In this document: in pieces, positions 23,959-35,233 of the stretch
How positions within the stretch are numbered: the first letter of the stretch is position 1
How the letters are laid out: the number at the start of each line of letters is the position of its first letter
Assembly (NCBI GenBank): GCA_002189035.1
Contig: NEEC01000023.1
Coordinates: 248,001-312,000 of the forward strand
DNA length: 64,000 nt
Direction: 5' to 3'
From: Utricularia gibba
Lineage: Eukaryota > Streptophyta > Magnoliopsida > Lamiales > Lentibulariaceae
Notes under the pieces: model-generated
Databases searched by the model: none
Told to the model about the DNA's origin: nothing
Seen by the model: the letters and a program-made list of their open reading frames with translations, nothing else
Program-made: the position numbers and the translations under genes

Positions 23959-25539
23959 ATGGGGAATTGCTGGTGTGGGTGGGAAACTTCCGGATTCAGG
24001 GAATCCTCCAGTGTCAAGTCTGGTGAGTTATCTGCATTCGAGTTTCTTGTTATGTTTCCCTTTTTGGGGTGAAATTATACATGCGAAAGATTGATTCTTG
24101 ATACATCACATTGTGTTTCATAATGAAACTACTGGAACTTGAAGAGAAACTCTCTTTTTCTTGCTTTTCCTGTTCTGCTGGATGAAGCCAGAACCACAAT
24201 TTGTTATCTGTTATCTGCTATCTGATTTGCTTTTTTGGTGACAGAGGATCATCAGCCTCCAAGACAAGTTAACAAGAATGAGAGGAAACTACCAGTAAAC
24301 CCTGCAGAAGTGGAAGATATGCGCGGGGCTGATGCAGCTAATCCCCTTGTGGCGTTCACTTTCGAAGAACTCCAGAAAATGACACAAAACTTCAACCGTG
24401 ATCTCATGTTGGGTGCTGGAGGATTCGGAAGGGTGTATAAAGGTTACATTTCTGTCGATCTACGCGAAGGACTGGAGCCAACCACGGTCGCCATTAAGGT
24501 CCATGATGGAGATAACAGCTTTCAAGGCCACAGGGAATGGATGGTGAGCACCTGCAATAGCTTTTGTTTAAATCTCTGCTTTGGTTGAAAGTTTTTTCAC
24601 CATTCCAGGCGGAGGTCATCTTTCTGGGGCAGCTTTCTCATCCAAATTTGGTGAAGCTAATAGGCTATTGCTGCGAGGATGTGCAGCGTGTTCTAGTGTA
24701 CGAGTACATGGCACGCGGGAGCGTCGAAAACAATCTGTTTTCAAGTAAGAATCTGAACTCCCTTGTCGCCATCTTTCTAGTAGCAGAACAAGACTGTTGG
24801 TTGCAGGAGTCCTGCTTCCCCTTTCATGGTCGGCAAGAATGAAGATCGCATACGGTGCAGCAAAAGGGCTTGCTTTTCTTCACGAATCAGAGAAACCAGT
24901 CATCTACAGAGACTTCAAGACATCCAACATTCTCCTAGATCAGGTGCCACTCTGTTAACCAAACATGATCTGTCTTGTCTCTGCATCTGTTAGAAACAGG
25001 AGAACCGAGCAATGTACACAGGACTACAATGTGAAACTCTCCGACTTCGGCCTGGCTAAAGACGGCCCCGTAGGAGACAATTCCACGTTTCCACTCGAAT
25101 CATGGGAACCCGCGGCTATGCCGCGCCGGAATACATAATGACAGGTAAACCTTCCATCACCGCCACTCCCTTGATTGGAGCAATGCCACATGAATTGCCA
25201 TGTATTGGCTTCACAGGCCACCTTTCGCCAAGCAGCGACGTCTACAGCTTTGGGGTGGTTCTGCTTGAGCTTCTTACAGGTAGAAAATCACTAGACAAGT
25301 CGAGGCCGGCCCGAGAACAGACTCTGACGGAATGGGCGATCCCGTTTCTGAGAGAAAAGAAGAAGGTGCTGAGCATTGTTGATCCCAGACTTGGGGGAGA
25401 TTTCCCCATGAAAGCTGCGTACAAGGCCTCTTTGCTTGCTTACCATTGCCTGAACCGCAATCCCAAAGCGAGGCCATTGATGCGGGATGTAGTAGAAACC
25501 TTGGAGCCTCTGCAGGCGTCCTCTGAAGAACTGATTTAA
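23959..25539 (+). CDS. Receptor-like cytoplasmic kinase, RLCK-VII/PBL type, with a frameshift
   Basis: PBL kinases sit at the plasma membrane and relay immune or developmental receptor signals by Ser/Thr phosphorylation. Exons are 23959-24022, 24245-24543, 24609-24744, 24807-24943, 25022-25144 and 25217-25539. MGNC at the start predicts N-myristoylation and palmitoylation. Kinase motifs in order: glycine loop [15 protein letters not shown] lysine, catalytic loop [27 protein letters not shown] ([11 protein letters not shown]), and [19 protein letters not shown]. Exon 5 is one base short: after GDN (about 25083) the frame shifts and would stop at about 25138, between DFG and APE. With one base restored the product is about 360 aa with a normal activation segment. 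As written the product lacks the activation and C-lobe, so this is either a recent null allele or an assembly error. Confidence 0.9.
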
Positions 25540-26035
25540 ACCCATCACTTCAACACAGGAGGTGATTGGTTTAAAATTCAGAATCTCAAAATTTTTATGA
25601 TTTTAATATTTATCAATTTATTATTATTATATCATTATCACACTGACCTTGGGGTTTTCCAGATAATTTGGAAAAAAAAATGACAAATTAGATAGGAAAA
25701 AAAGGTACCCATTTTTTAAAATAACTGGTAAAGAAGCAAATATCTAAAGCTATACTATATAATTGTTTAGAGTCTAAATAATATCAAAGTATTCAAACAA
25801 ATGAAATGTGTATTATTAAAATCATTAGAAGAATTAAAATTTATGAAATATCAATGTATTTAACTTTTTATAACAATTATATATAATTATTATTATTTAA
25901 ATTGTATAATTATTTTTAATAACAAACTTTTTTGGTAAAGAAGCGGTTTTTGAGGTCAAGCCGAGCCGTGACTGTCTGCGCACCTCTGTCACATTCCGAG
26001 CGAGGGGGGAGATACCTCTGTGAATTAGCGGTTTA
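25540..26035. other. AT-rich spacer kinase-TRAPPC11
   Basis: 3' UTR of the kinase, then about 350 bases of strongly AT-rich sequence (25570-25930). A GC-rich stretch follows near 25950, forming the TRAPPC11 promoter/5' UTR. No coding or RNA feature recognised. Confidence 0.55.
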
Positions 26036-29000
26036 ATGGAGGAATACCCGGAGGAGCTGCGGACGCCGCCGGTTGCTTTAGCTTGCCTCGTCGGATGCTC
26101 GGATGTTCACGGTTTGATCGCCGCGCATCTCCACTCGCAGCAGCCTCCTATAAACACCATCGCATTGCCGGATTTCTCGAAGATCTCCGTTATTCCTCCG
26201 AAGAAGCCGCCGAGGGAAATTTCCGATTCCGTCGCTGGAATCATTAAGAGGGATTGGCTTTCCAAGCACCGGACCAGGATTCCGTCTGTGGTTGCGGCGT
26301 TGTTTACCTATCAGGATGTATGTGGCGATCCTGCTCAATGGCTTCAGGTCTGCACCGATCTCGACAATCTCAAGTACGCCTCATTCTTGCCCCTTTCAAT
26401 CAATTTTTCGGAAGTCACTTCGTTTCAGTAGTGAATACCCTTTTGTCATTGTACGCTGGTAGGGCGTCGGTTCGGGGAAGAAACATCAAATTGGTTTTGG
26501 TTATTGTTACACACTCCGCTAATAGAGGTCAGTCAGCTCCTGAACCCGGTCAGCATCTAGTTTTTTTCCACTTGGTCTGAGCTTCAATCCGATGGTTTTT
26601 GGATTTATTGTTTTGATCTCTGCGTTTATCTGGGATGTTACCTAGGTTCCCGTTAACGGCATTTTGTCATTTATCCTTTATTCATAATGCACCCAAAACA
26701 TTGCAATTTATGTTTACTTGTCTTACAAGAAGCTCTACTGCAGACTACACATGTGATGATCGAGTAACTGCCTTGCGAAAACGCTCAGAGGTAGATGCGA
26801 AGAATCTTATCATTTTTGTGGCAGACGATCAAGTCGAGCTTCAACAGTCTCTTGGCAGGTACATGTGCTAGTTTGATCCTCCGTGCGCTGTTCTTCATTT
26901 GGTCTTGTCATGTTGTCATTAGAGAAAGCTAATCATCTGCACAGGGCAGGCTCTCAACATCCTTTTCAGATCTGGCAAATACTTATTACAAAGATGAAGG
27001 TCGGAGAATCAAAGTGCGTCTTGAGAGGAGAAGTTTTAACTCATTGGAACTGAATGTCCGCTACTGTTTTAAGGTGAGCTATTCGTTAATTAAGGGATCC
27101 CTCAGAAGTCACTCTTCCTCTTACGACAATGTTCCATCACCCAATTTTCAAGTTTAGCTCCTCAAAAAATCTCACTGCTCTGATGCTGTCTAAACAATTT
27201 CAACAAACAGGGTGCTGCATATTCAGAATTCCGGAGAGATTGGCCTGAAGCACTCAAGCTATATGAGGACGCATATCATACTTTACCTGAGGTACATATT
27301 CAACTAAAGCTGCCAATTATATCTTTTTTTTTATTTACTAAATTTTGTAATATACATCAGCCTTTACATCAAGAACTTATTTATGCTTATCATGCCCTTT
27401 AAAGCTATTTTATTGTTTTAATTTTTAATTAATTGTGTAGGCTTTATTACATTTGAAAGCATGGCCCTGTATTTCATATTTTGAACGTTTCTCTCCAATC
27501 AACACCCTGTTCATCACTGCATAGAGGATTTTGAGATTTTCGCATTTATGTGGAAACTTCTTACTAATGTTGCTCTTACTGTCCTTGTAAGTGTTTGGCA
27601 TTTATAATCTTGTTAATTGAATGGTCAGATGGTTATCAGTTTCATCCTGCTCTTTTTGTTTTTCTTTAATCAAATTCAATTTGCACCCCACTAGAATTGT
27701 AACTATTTTCAATGCAATTAACAGATAGTTGAGAAATCAAGTGAAAGGGCACCAATCCAACACTTTGTGGAGATAAAAACTGTTGCAGAATATTTGCATT
27801 TTAAGATATCAACACTATTGCTGCATGGTGGTAAAAATGCTGAAGCAATACTGTGGTTCCGGAAGCACACTGCAAATTATAGGAAACTCTTAGGAGCACC
27901 TGAAGTTGCCTTCTTGCACTGGGAATGGTTTAGCCGGCAATACCTAGCATTTGCTCAGGTATTAGAGACAAGCATGGTCAATGCTGCGCAGGTTTCAAAT
28001 GTGCTACCTGTGGCTACAGAGAAACCAACTGAGCGGGAACTTTGTCCTGCTTATTATTATCAGGCAATTCCTTCTTGCTTATCAATGGGAGATTCTTTAG
28101 CTATGGAATGTGTTTTATATCCTTTTTTTTTTTTTTTTGCATGCAGTTGGCAGCTTTCTACCTTCAGGAAAAAAGTAAATGTCTAGAAGCTGCTGTATCC
28201 ATGTCTGAAGCCTTTGGTGCTGCTGAAGAAGAATCGGTAGTCAGTTCTTTGTATGTTGGTCAGTTTTCCAGGCTACTCGAGCATGAGGGAGATGAGATAA
28301 TGCAGTCGTGAGTCTAAACTGCCCAACTCTCCTATTTCCCTTGAAAACCTATGTTGTATTTGAAATTTTGAATTCCTGAAGTATTAACTAGTATTTTGTT
28401 TCATAGAACTGTTGAATATCTTCATTAATTTTGGGTTGCAGCCTGACAGATGAGGAATTTGTTCGATACTCTATTGCAGAAGGCAAAAGGTTCAATGATT
28501 CCTTCGATATTATTGCACTCCTCAATAGATCATGTGAAGCGTACAGTAGCATAAAGGCTGAGAGAACTGCCACCTACGGCTCACTCCTTATGGCAAGAGA
28601 ATATTTTTCAGTAGGTGAACTGGGTAATGCTAAGAAAATATTTGACAGTGTTGCAAGTATTTATCGTCTTGAAGGATGGATATTACCACTTTGGGAGGCC
28701 TTGGGCTACTTGCGTGAGTGCTCTCGGAAAATGAACTCAGTTAAAGATTTCATGGAATACTCTCTTGAAATGGCTGCATTGCCATTGAGTAACAATGCCT
28801 CTGAGATACTTTCAAAGGGACCAGCTGGACCTGCAACTCTTTCTCAAAGACAAAGCATTTACAAGGAAGCATTTGAGGTTGCTGGCGGTGAATCTCTAGA
28901 TAAAAGTGATCTCAAAGTAAATGGTGATTATCCTCTTTATCTGGATATTGATGTGGCTAGTCCTCTGAGGGTCGTACTTCTTGCATTGGTTGCATTTCAT

Positions 29001-30975
29001 CAACCGGTTGTTAAACCAGGCTGCCCGTCTCTGATTACTATAGCAATTCAATCCCGTCTTCCTGCAGATGTTGAAATTGATCAACTGGAGGTGCAATTCA
29101 ACCAATCTGAATGTAATTTTATCATCGGAAATGGTCAGAAGCCGAACGCAGCTTCAATCTCTTCTTTACAACCTGGACGAAGAGTTGAGATAGCTCACTC
29201 CCTAGGCCTTGCTCCAAACAAATGGCTCCGACTGACATATGAGATAAAATCTGGTAATTTTTGTGTACTTCTGATGTTCTACTATCCTGAGCTAGGCCAT
29301 CATGCCCTTGATATTTATGTTTTTTGGGTTCTCTTGGAAAAACACTCATTAGGTGTATAAAAAAATTGTGTGTGAGAAAAAGCATTCACTGTAAATGTGG
29401 GTTCCTTGTCTTAAATGCACGGTTTACTTTTTATTTTAGACTGAGTTGTCATTTATGTGGACTAGTCTGTATTTCGTATAGTATAAATACTCTAACTGCT
29501 ACATAACAAGATTATGCATCGCTGCAGATCAGAGTGGAAAGCTTGAATGCATATATGTGATTGCAAGGATAGGATCACATTTGACTCTATGCTGTCGAGC
29601 TGAAAGCCCTGCCTCAGTGAATGAATCGCCAGTTTGGAAATTCGAAAGCCTCCTTCAGACTACTCCAACCAAGGATCCATGTCTTGCGTTCTCCGGACAA
29701 AAGGCCATTCAGGTTGAAGAACCAGATCCAGAAGTGGATCTGGTTTTAGGTTCCTCTGGCCCTGCGTTCGTTGGAGAAGAATTTCTCTTACCTGTGACAG
29801 TTTCGTCCAAGGGTCATGCCGTGCATTCTGGTGAGTTAAAGATAAATCTAGTAGATACTAGAGGAGGTGGCCTGCTTAGTCCCAGAGAGGAGGAGCCGAT
29901 TTCATCTGACTATCTACATGTTGAGCTTGTTGACATAACCTGCACCTCATCAGAAAATCAGTATGGGAATCCTCTAGACAGCATTCAGAAAATTCAGCCA
30001 TCTTTTGGATTGATCTCTGTTCCGTCACTGGAAATTGGGGACATGTGGTCCTGCCATCTCAAAATTCGATGGAATCGTCCGAAACCTATCATGCTTTTTG
30101 TATCTTTGGGATATTGCCCTGAGAGTGGTCAGAAAGTGCATGTTCATAAAAGCTTGCAGATTGAAGGGAAGCCTGCTGTTGCAATAAGCCATCGCTTTTT
30201 GCTTCCATTTCAGCGTCACCCTTTGCTGCTGTCCAAGATCAAGTCAGTCCCTGAACCGGATCAGGTGCCGCCAATGGCATTGAATGAATCAACAGTGCTC
30301 GTGGTTACTGTTAAGAATTGTTCTGAGGTTCCGTTGAAGTTACTGTCTATGTATGTCGAGGCAGAAGATAATAATGAGGCATGCAGCTTCCATCCAAGAA
30401 GCGTGGATTTCAGAGAACCTGTCATTCACATGCCAGGCGAAGATTTCAAGCAGATTTTCATCGTTGTCCCCCTGATGAATGCTGATAAATTGAAGATCGG
30501 AGTTGTCAATCTCCGGTGGCAGAGGGACTCCAGAAATGGAGACAAATCGCAGATCCCCAGCTCCACCTCTCAAGTCACCAAATACAGACTTCCTGAAGTG
30601 AGTGTTGAAGTGCCTCCTCTGGTTGTCAGCTTCGACTCCCCACCTCATGCCATTCTGGGAGTTTCCTTCATCCATTCTGTCAGAATCTTGAACAAAACAG
30701 AGCTGATCCAGGAGATGAAGTTCTCCCTCACTGATTCCCCCGGCTTCGTGTCGTCTGGACCACACAGCGACACCATATTCATCCTTCCTGGCTCCGCACA
30801 TGTCCTCAGATTCATGCTCGTGCCCCTTGGTGTTGGCCCTCTGCAGCTCCCCCGCGTCACTCTGACCTCTGTGCGGTACTCGGCAGGCTTCCAGCCCACT
30901 GCCACATCTACCAGTATCTTTGTGTATCCTTCGCAGCCTGGCTTCAAGCTGAATGATGCTCAAGAGACTCGATGA
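26036..30975 (+). CDS. TRAPPC11: Trafficking protein particle complex subunit 11 (TRAPPC11)
   Basis: TRAPPC11 is a large subunit of the metazoan/plant TRAPP complex that regulates Rab GTPases in ER-Golgi and post-Golgi traffic. Nine exons (26036-26373, 26463-26531, 26730-26858, 26950-27073, 27211-27291, 27725-28063, 28147-28307, 28442-29253, 29528-30975) give 1166 aa, close to known plant homologues. The foie-gras domain is seen in the middle (FRRDWPEALKLYEDAYHTLP, HFKISTLLLHGGKNAEAILW, FSRQYLAFAQVLETSM). The C-terminal half has gryzun-type beta-rich repeats (SGPAFVGEEFLLPVTVSSKG, PGEDFKQIFIVVPLMNADK). Two junctions deserve note: the exon 2 donor inside ggtcagtcag was chosen by frame, and the exon 6 donor is GC rather than GT. 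Confidence 0.93.
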
Positions 30976-31525
30976 CCCTCAGGATGCTTGTGTCAATCTC
31001 TACAGTGCACTCCTCTGCAAAGCATTGGTACAACATGCCTATGATAAGAAAGTAAACGATATAGCTGCTTCGTTCCTTTAGTGTCGCGGTTGGCACCTTT
31101 ATGATGATGGTTCCGAGTGATTGCTTGCTGGTGCTACCAGAGATTTTCCCATTTTTCGATCTATTTTTAAAATGGTTTATTATTCATTTTCATATTTAGG
31201 TTATATGTTTTGTCCCGTTTCAATTAAGTGATTAATTGTGAATTTGTTTAATGGAAATTTTGAAAAACTTGTATCAAAATCAATGCAATCCTTAACAATT
31301 AGCAATGATTTGGCCTGCGGGATTCTCGTTCGTGTAAATATCAACTTGAGGGTTTTTTTTTTTTTTTTTTGATGGTTATCACATTTCAGTTGACGACGAA
31401 CTGAGGAAGAAGAGACAGTGGTGTGGTTCTCGATTTCCTTGTTTTGGGTTTGCTTGCAGTGCATTGGATTTCAATTATCCTTCAGGTTTCCCTTTCGTCG
31501 ATTCCAGAAATACACTCTGTTTCCA
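30976..31525. other. Spacer TRAPPC11-METTL21-like
   Basis: TRAPPC11 3' UTR followed by the promoter/5' UTR of the methyltransferase gene. It contains an 18-base poly-T tract near 31353-31370. Nothing else recognised. Confidence 0.55.
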
Positions 31526-33413
31526 ATGGACGCGGACAGGTGGGTGAATATCCCAGAAATTTACGGGAGTTTTTCAGTGTTTATGGGTTTTTGCTGGAAC
31601 GAAGCTTTTTTGTGACATGGGTTTGTTGGAGGCGGATTTCTTAGTTGCCGCCAATTTTTTAATGGCTTCTATGACGTGCCACATTTGTGCATTCGGGTCT
31701 TTCGGTTGTAAGGTGCTTCGCTTTGATATCCCAGGCTGAATTCCCGGATACTTCGGCAGTTTTGATTGAGCTTCTAGGCCATCACCTTCAGTTTTCACAG
31801 GTAGTTTTACTTGATCAGTCGGAGATTGGAAGATTTTGCTTCCTTTACTTCAACGAACTTGGTGTTTCAAAGTTCAAGATGCAAAAAGTAGACTTTGGAA
31901 GTAATTGGCAGGGATCGTAAGTGTTTGGAAGGGGTTGAGAGTTCTAAAATTTCGTGTAGACCTCCTTACTCGCGTGATTGATTTTGGTATATCTTTAGGC
32001 TTTTCATACTACGGTTGAAAGCACTGCAAAACCCTACCTAAATACTTCCACTTTAGATTGATTTTCAATGATAAGGAAAGAATGCTGCCTATGACTCAAG
32101 AGGATCCGAAATTAGCTTTCAACAACCTTTACAGGATCCAAACTCAAAGCACTTGGGGACAACTGTTTGGGATGCATCAATGGTGCTTGCCAAATTTATG
32201 GTAATCTTGAATCTTTTTAGTATTGATTCTCCTACATATGTTAAATGAGTTACCGTGAATTCCTTTGTAGGAGAAGAACTGTAGAAAGGGGAAGTATTCA
32301 TCATCTAAACTAAAGGGTAAACGAGTGATAGAGCTTGGAGCAGGCTGTGGACTAGCTGGATTTAGTAAGTTTCTAATAGTGTACCAAAGTATTAAGTGAA
32401 CTGTCGGTAAATTTCATTCAGAAGGATTGAATGCATGTCTTCAGGCATGGCCATGCTTGGCTGCGATGTCATTTCAACTGATCAAACAGAAGTTTTACCC
32501 TTGCTTATGAGAAACATTGAACGAAATACTTCTAGAGTTCAGTTGACAAATGATTCAGGTATGCTTCATGAAACGATCTACTGATGCAGAATGGCAGAAC
32601 ATTTTCCTTCTCTTCCTAAGTCATAAATTCCCCTTTGTAGATGCATTTGGTTCAATCCAGGTCTCTGAGCTTGACTGGGGCAATTTGGATCATATAAAGG
32701 CTGTTGATCCACCTTTTGACTTTATAATTGGCACCGACATTGTGAGTTGCAGACATTGCAGAGCACCTACTATTTGGGGCTGTCTCATATTTTGTGTAGG
32801 TTTATGCAGAACATTTACTAGAGCCTCTGCTGCAGACATTGCTTATGCTATCCGGCCCAAGAACCACCATTATGGTATTGTATTTTTCCACCCTTTTCAT
32901 AAACAAGACTACTAGTACTCCTCTTCACTAACGAATCATTTGCAGTTGGGGTATGAGCTTCGTTCCACCGATGTACACGATAAAATGCTCGATTTATGGA
33001 AGAGAAATTTCGTGGTTAAAAGCATTCCTAGAGCCAAGGTAATAAATTTGCAGTTGCTCCATTTATTTCTCAGGTCCCAAACGCGTCCTCCCTTACTCTT
33101 CTTGCAGATGCACTCTGAGTATCAGCATCCAAGCATCCAGCTATTCATCATGAGCCTACGACCTTCAGATGGTCGGATTAACGATGCATATCCTGAGTTC
33201 AAAAGTTCAAGGTCTGAGGAAAACAAAGAGGACCCAGAGGAGAATGTTGGCTTAAACAGTGATCCTGAAGAAGCTGATGACTCCAACTCCTCTCAAACAG
33301 ATGAAAAAGCTGGAAACCCTGTGCCCCTGCCCGGCCAAAAACTCAGTGATTGGGAAGCAAGGAGGTATGGGGCTATGGCTGCTCGGTTTCTTCGTGATTT
33401 TAATATAACATAG
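31526..33413 (+). CDS. METTL21-like protein-lysine methyltransferase
   Basis: SAM-dependent class I methyltransferase of the METTL21 family, which trimethylates lysines on chaperones and translation factors. Exons: 31526-31543 (or ending 31539), 31735-31800, 32135-32200, 32271-32364, 32445-32558, 32641-32741, 32800-32874, 32946-33038, 33108-33413; about 310 aa. Motif I is VIELGAGCGLAGF, and an acidic strand II follows (CDVISTDQTEVLPLL). A (D/E)xxY-type post-II region (FIIGTDIVYAEHLLEPLL) is the family hallmark. The acidic tail (EENKEDPEENVGLNSDPEE) is variable. The exon 1-2 junction is odd: using the usual donor after MDADR puts exon 2 one base out of frame. Either the donor four bases later is used, or one C is missing in the ccc at 31743-31745. 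Confidence 0.88.
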
Positions 33414-33805
33414 CTCTGTCAAGATCGTTTTTTTTTTTCATCAAATGGATTTAAACGACTTCCAAGCTACTCGTTAGGCAGTCTTTTTAGCACCTGTTTG
33501 CTTATCACTTAGTTGTCTTCCTGGCGGCACCATTGCTGTGTCATAGGGGTGACAAAAAACCGAAGCCTGAGTATTATTCGAATTTCAGCTCAAAAGTGAT
33601 CAAACTCATAACTGGAATCCATTGGGAACCACAAGGGTGTGGTGTAAAAATCAAGATTTACTAGTGACTGCATTTCATTGTCATGAGTTTGAGTAGTGAA
33701 TTGCATTGCAAGGAGCCAAAATCTACTTGTAAGGTGTTAGTGCCTCTACCCTTCATTAGGAGCTCTACCTACACTCTGAAGAATGTACAACAAGTCAGGA
33801 AGCCG
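33414..33805. other. Convergent 3' region
   Basis: 3' flanks of the methyltransferase gene (+) and the small-peptide gene (-). An 10-base poly-T tract follows the stop at 33430. No other feature is supported. Confidence 0.5.
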
Positions 33806-34083
33806 CTACATCATCGGAGACGGCGGGGGATTGACCGCCGGGGAGCACCCCAACGGCTCATAATTCACAAAGCGGCTGGGAGCGGAGGACCGGCGCAGTC
33901 CCTTGGGCATGCAGTTCTTCACGTCCCCGCCATGGAAGAACCGTTGGATCAACGGCTTCAAAATGGTGTAACTGACGCCGGCCGTCGACGGAGCGCTTTG
34001 CGGGATCGGTAGTGGCGTGCGGCGGCCGTCGGAGACAGCAGAAGAAGAAAAGCTGCGACGAGAATCAGAGGAGAAGACGACAT
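33806..34083 (-). CDS. Small secreted peptide precursor with IDA-like motifs, frame disrupted
   Basis: Two adjacent minus-strand frames look like halves of one small protein. The ATG at 34083, 48 bases below a TATA box (34132-34138), opens MSSSPLILVAAFLLLLSPTA, a textbook signal peptide. That frame stops after about 41 codons. From about 34040 to the TAG at 33806, the neighbouring frame reads PLPIPQSAPSTAG, VSYTILKPLIQRFFHGG and CMPKGLRRSSAPSRFVNYEP. The spacing PKG....SAPS.R..N and the PIPQSAPS segment resemble the IDA/IDL peptide core (PIPPSAPSKRHN), which HAESA-type receptors bind in abscission. A single missing base between the halves would explain the split. No ATG follows the TATA box in the second frame. 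The family call is tentative; the product would be about 90 aa. Confidence 0.5.
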
Positions 34084-34131
34084 CGCTCGCTGTTCGAAGT
34101 AATGGGCAGGAGGAGTCGGTTGGGAAGCCCT

Positions 34132-34138
34132 TTATATA
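34132..34138 (-). promoter_or_regulatory. TATA box of the small-peptide gene
   Basis: The minus-strand sequence ctatataaag is a strong TATA box. It places transcription start about 10-25 bases before the ATG at 34083, and it excludes the more distant upstream ATG at 34153 as a start. Confidence 0.7.
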
Positions 34139-34346
34139 GCCATCCGCAGGCACATAATTTGTTTTTTTTTAAATAAAATTATTAATTATCCACTGGCAAT
34201 TTTTACCCTGAAGGGTGAATCTCATGACCACTTACGATAGCCGGTCACATGACGTGTTCTTACCGGCTACGACAGTTAAATCCTTTTACTCCTTTGGAAT
34301 TATCCCCATCATTAAAAATCACCACTGAAAATTAACTGCGCGTCTA

Positions 34347-34381
34347 GTGGGTCGGGTCGGGTCGGGTCGGGTCGGTCGGGT
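34347..34381. repeat. (GGGTC)n pentanucleotide microsatellite
   Basis: Five near-perfect gggtc/tcggg units followed by one contracted unit and a final unit. It stands out as GC-rich inside an AT-rich spacer. Confidence 0.85.
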
Positions 34382-35187
34382 CAGCCTGAGCCCGGCTACA
34401 AAAAGAAGGTGGGTACGGCCACTAAAGCGGTACGGCGGGACTTCACTTCACATAACTAACTTTACTGGTTACTTTTACGTACATAGTGTTTTTTTTTCCC
34501 ACATGCTTTTGCTCTGGCATCCACATTATTGAATATAAAATAATGTATGGTTTCTATTAATTAATGCCTCTCTTAGACACACTCTCTATAAATTTATTGA
34601 AATTTGAATCTTATGTAGATGATTGGTTTTTACTTCTTCTATATTTAGATTTCAAATTTTAAAATTATTTTACCATCTTAGGTCGTGTTGGATAGTATCA
34701 TTTAATTAATAATGTTTTCAACTTATTCGTATTTCGATAAACATGTATTATATGATTAATATTAAAATTTGTTTGGTACATAAGTTTTGTTTAGGAGAAT
34801 TCTACATCGATTATGTATGAAGTAGATGAATAGTTTATATCAAATTACATTCTATAATTTTGCATGATACATTTTTTCTCGAAAAGAAAAAATATGAAAT
34901 CATAAAGATTGGATATTTTAAGCTTATAACATAATGTAAAAATATGGTAAAAGTGTTTTATAGTTATTTTGAAAAATATTAATGTATTATTAAATTAATC
35001 TATCAAAGATAAGTTATTACTAATATTATATTTAGAAGATTTTGTCCTTTTTTAGTTATTTAGAATCATAATTCGTGTATTTTTAATAAAAAAATAGTAA
35101 TAGTAACACGATGCGGCTGGTGCGGTGCACCCTGCAATAACAACACACGCGTGAGGCGGGTGTGGTAAATAAAGCGCCAAGTGTGGA

Positions 35188-35193
35188 TATAAA
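35188..35193 (+). promoter_or_regulatory. TATA box of the DnaJ-type zinc-finger gene
   Basis: The sequence gatataaag lies 41 bases before the chosen ATG (35234). This spacing supports that ATG over upstream in-frame non-ATG codons. Confidence 0.65.
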
Positions 35194-35233
35194 GAGGCAT
35201 TTATACAAACACCTGCATGCCATTAATGAGAAG

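Larger units (their letters stand above)
34084..35233. other. AT-rich divergent spacer
   Basis: Between the small-peptide gene (-) and the DnaJ-type gene (+). It holds a pentanucleotide repeat, gtggg(tcggg)n, at 34347-34381. Long AT-rich sequence follows (34540-35100), then a GC-rich patch (35108-35165) upstream of the next TATA box. No coding frame is supported. Confidence 0.55.

Noticed and set aside
30340-30963. 207-codon minus-strand frame
   Set aside because: Antisense to the conserved last exon of TRAPPC11 with no protein features.
34084-34153. In-frame upstream ATG at 34153 as start for the small-peptide gene
   Set aside because: It lies upstream of the TATA box, so it would not be in the transcript.
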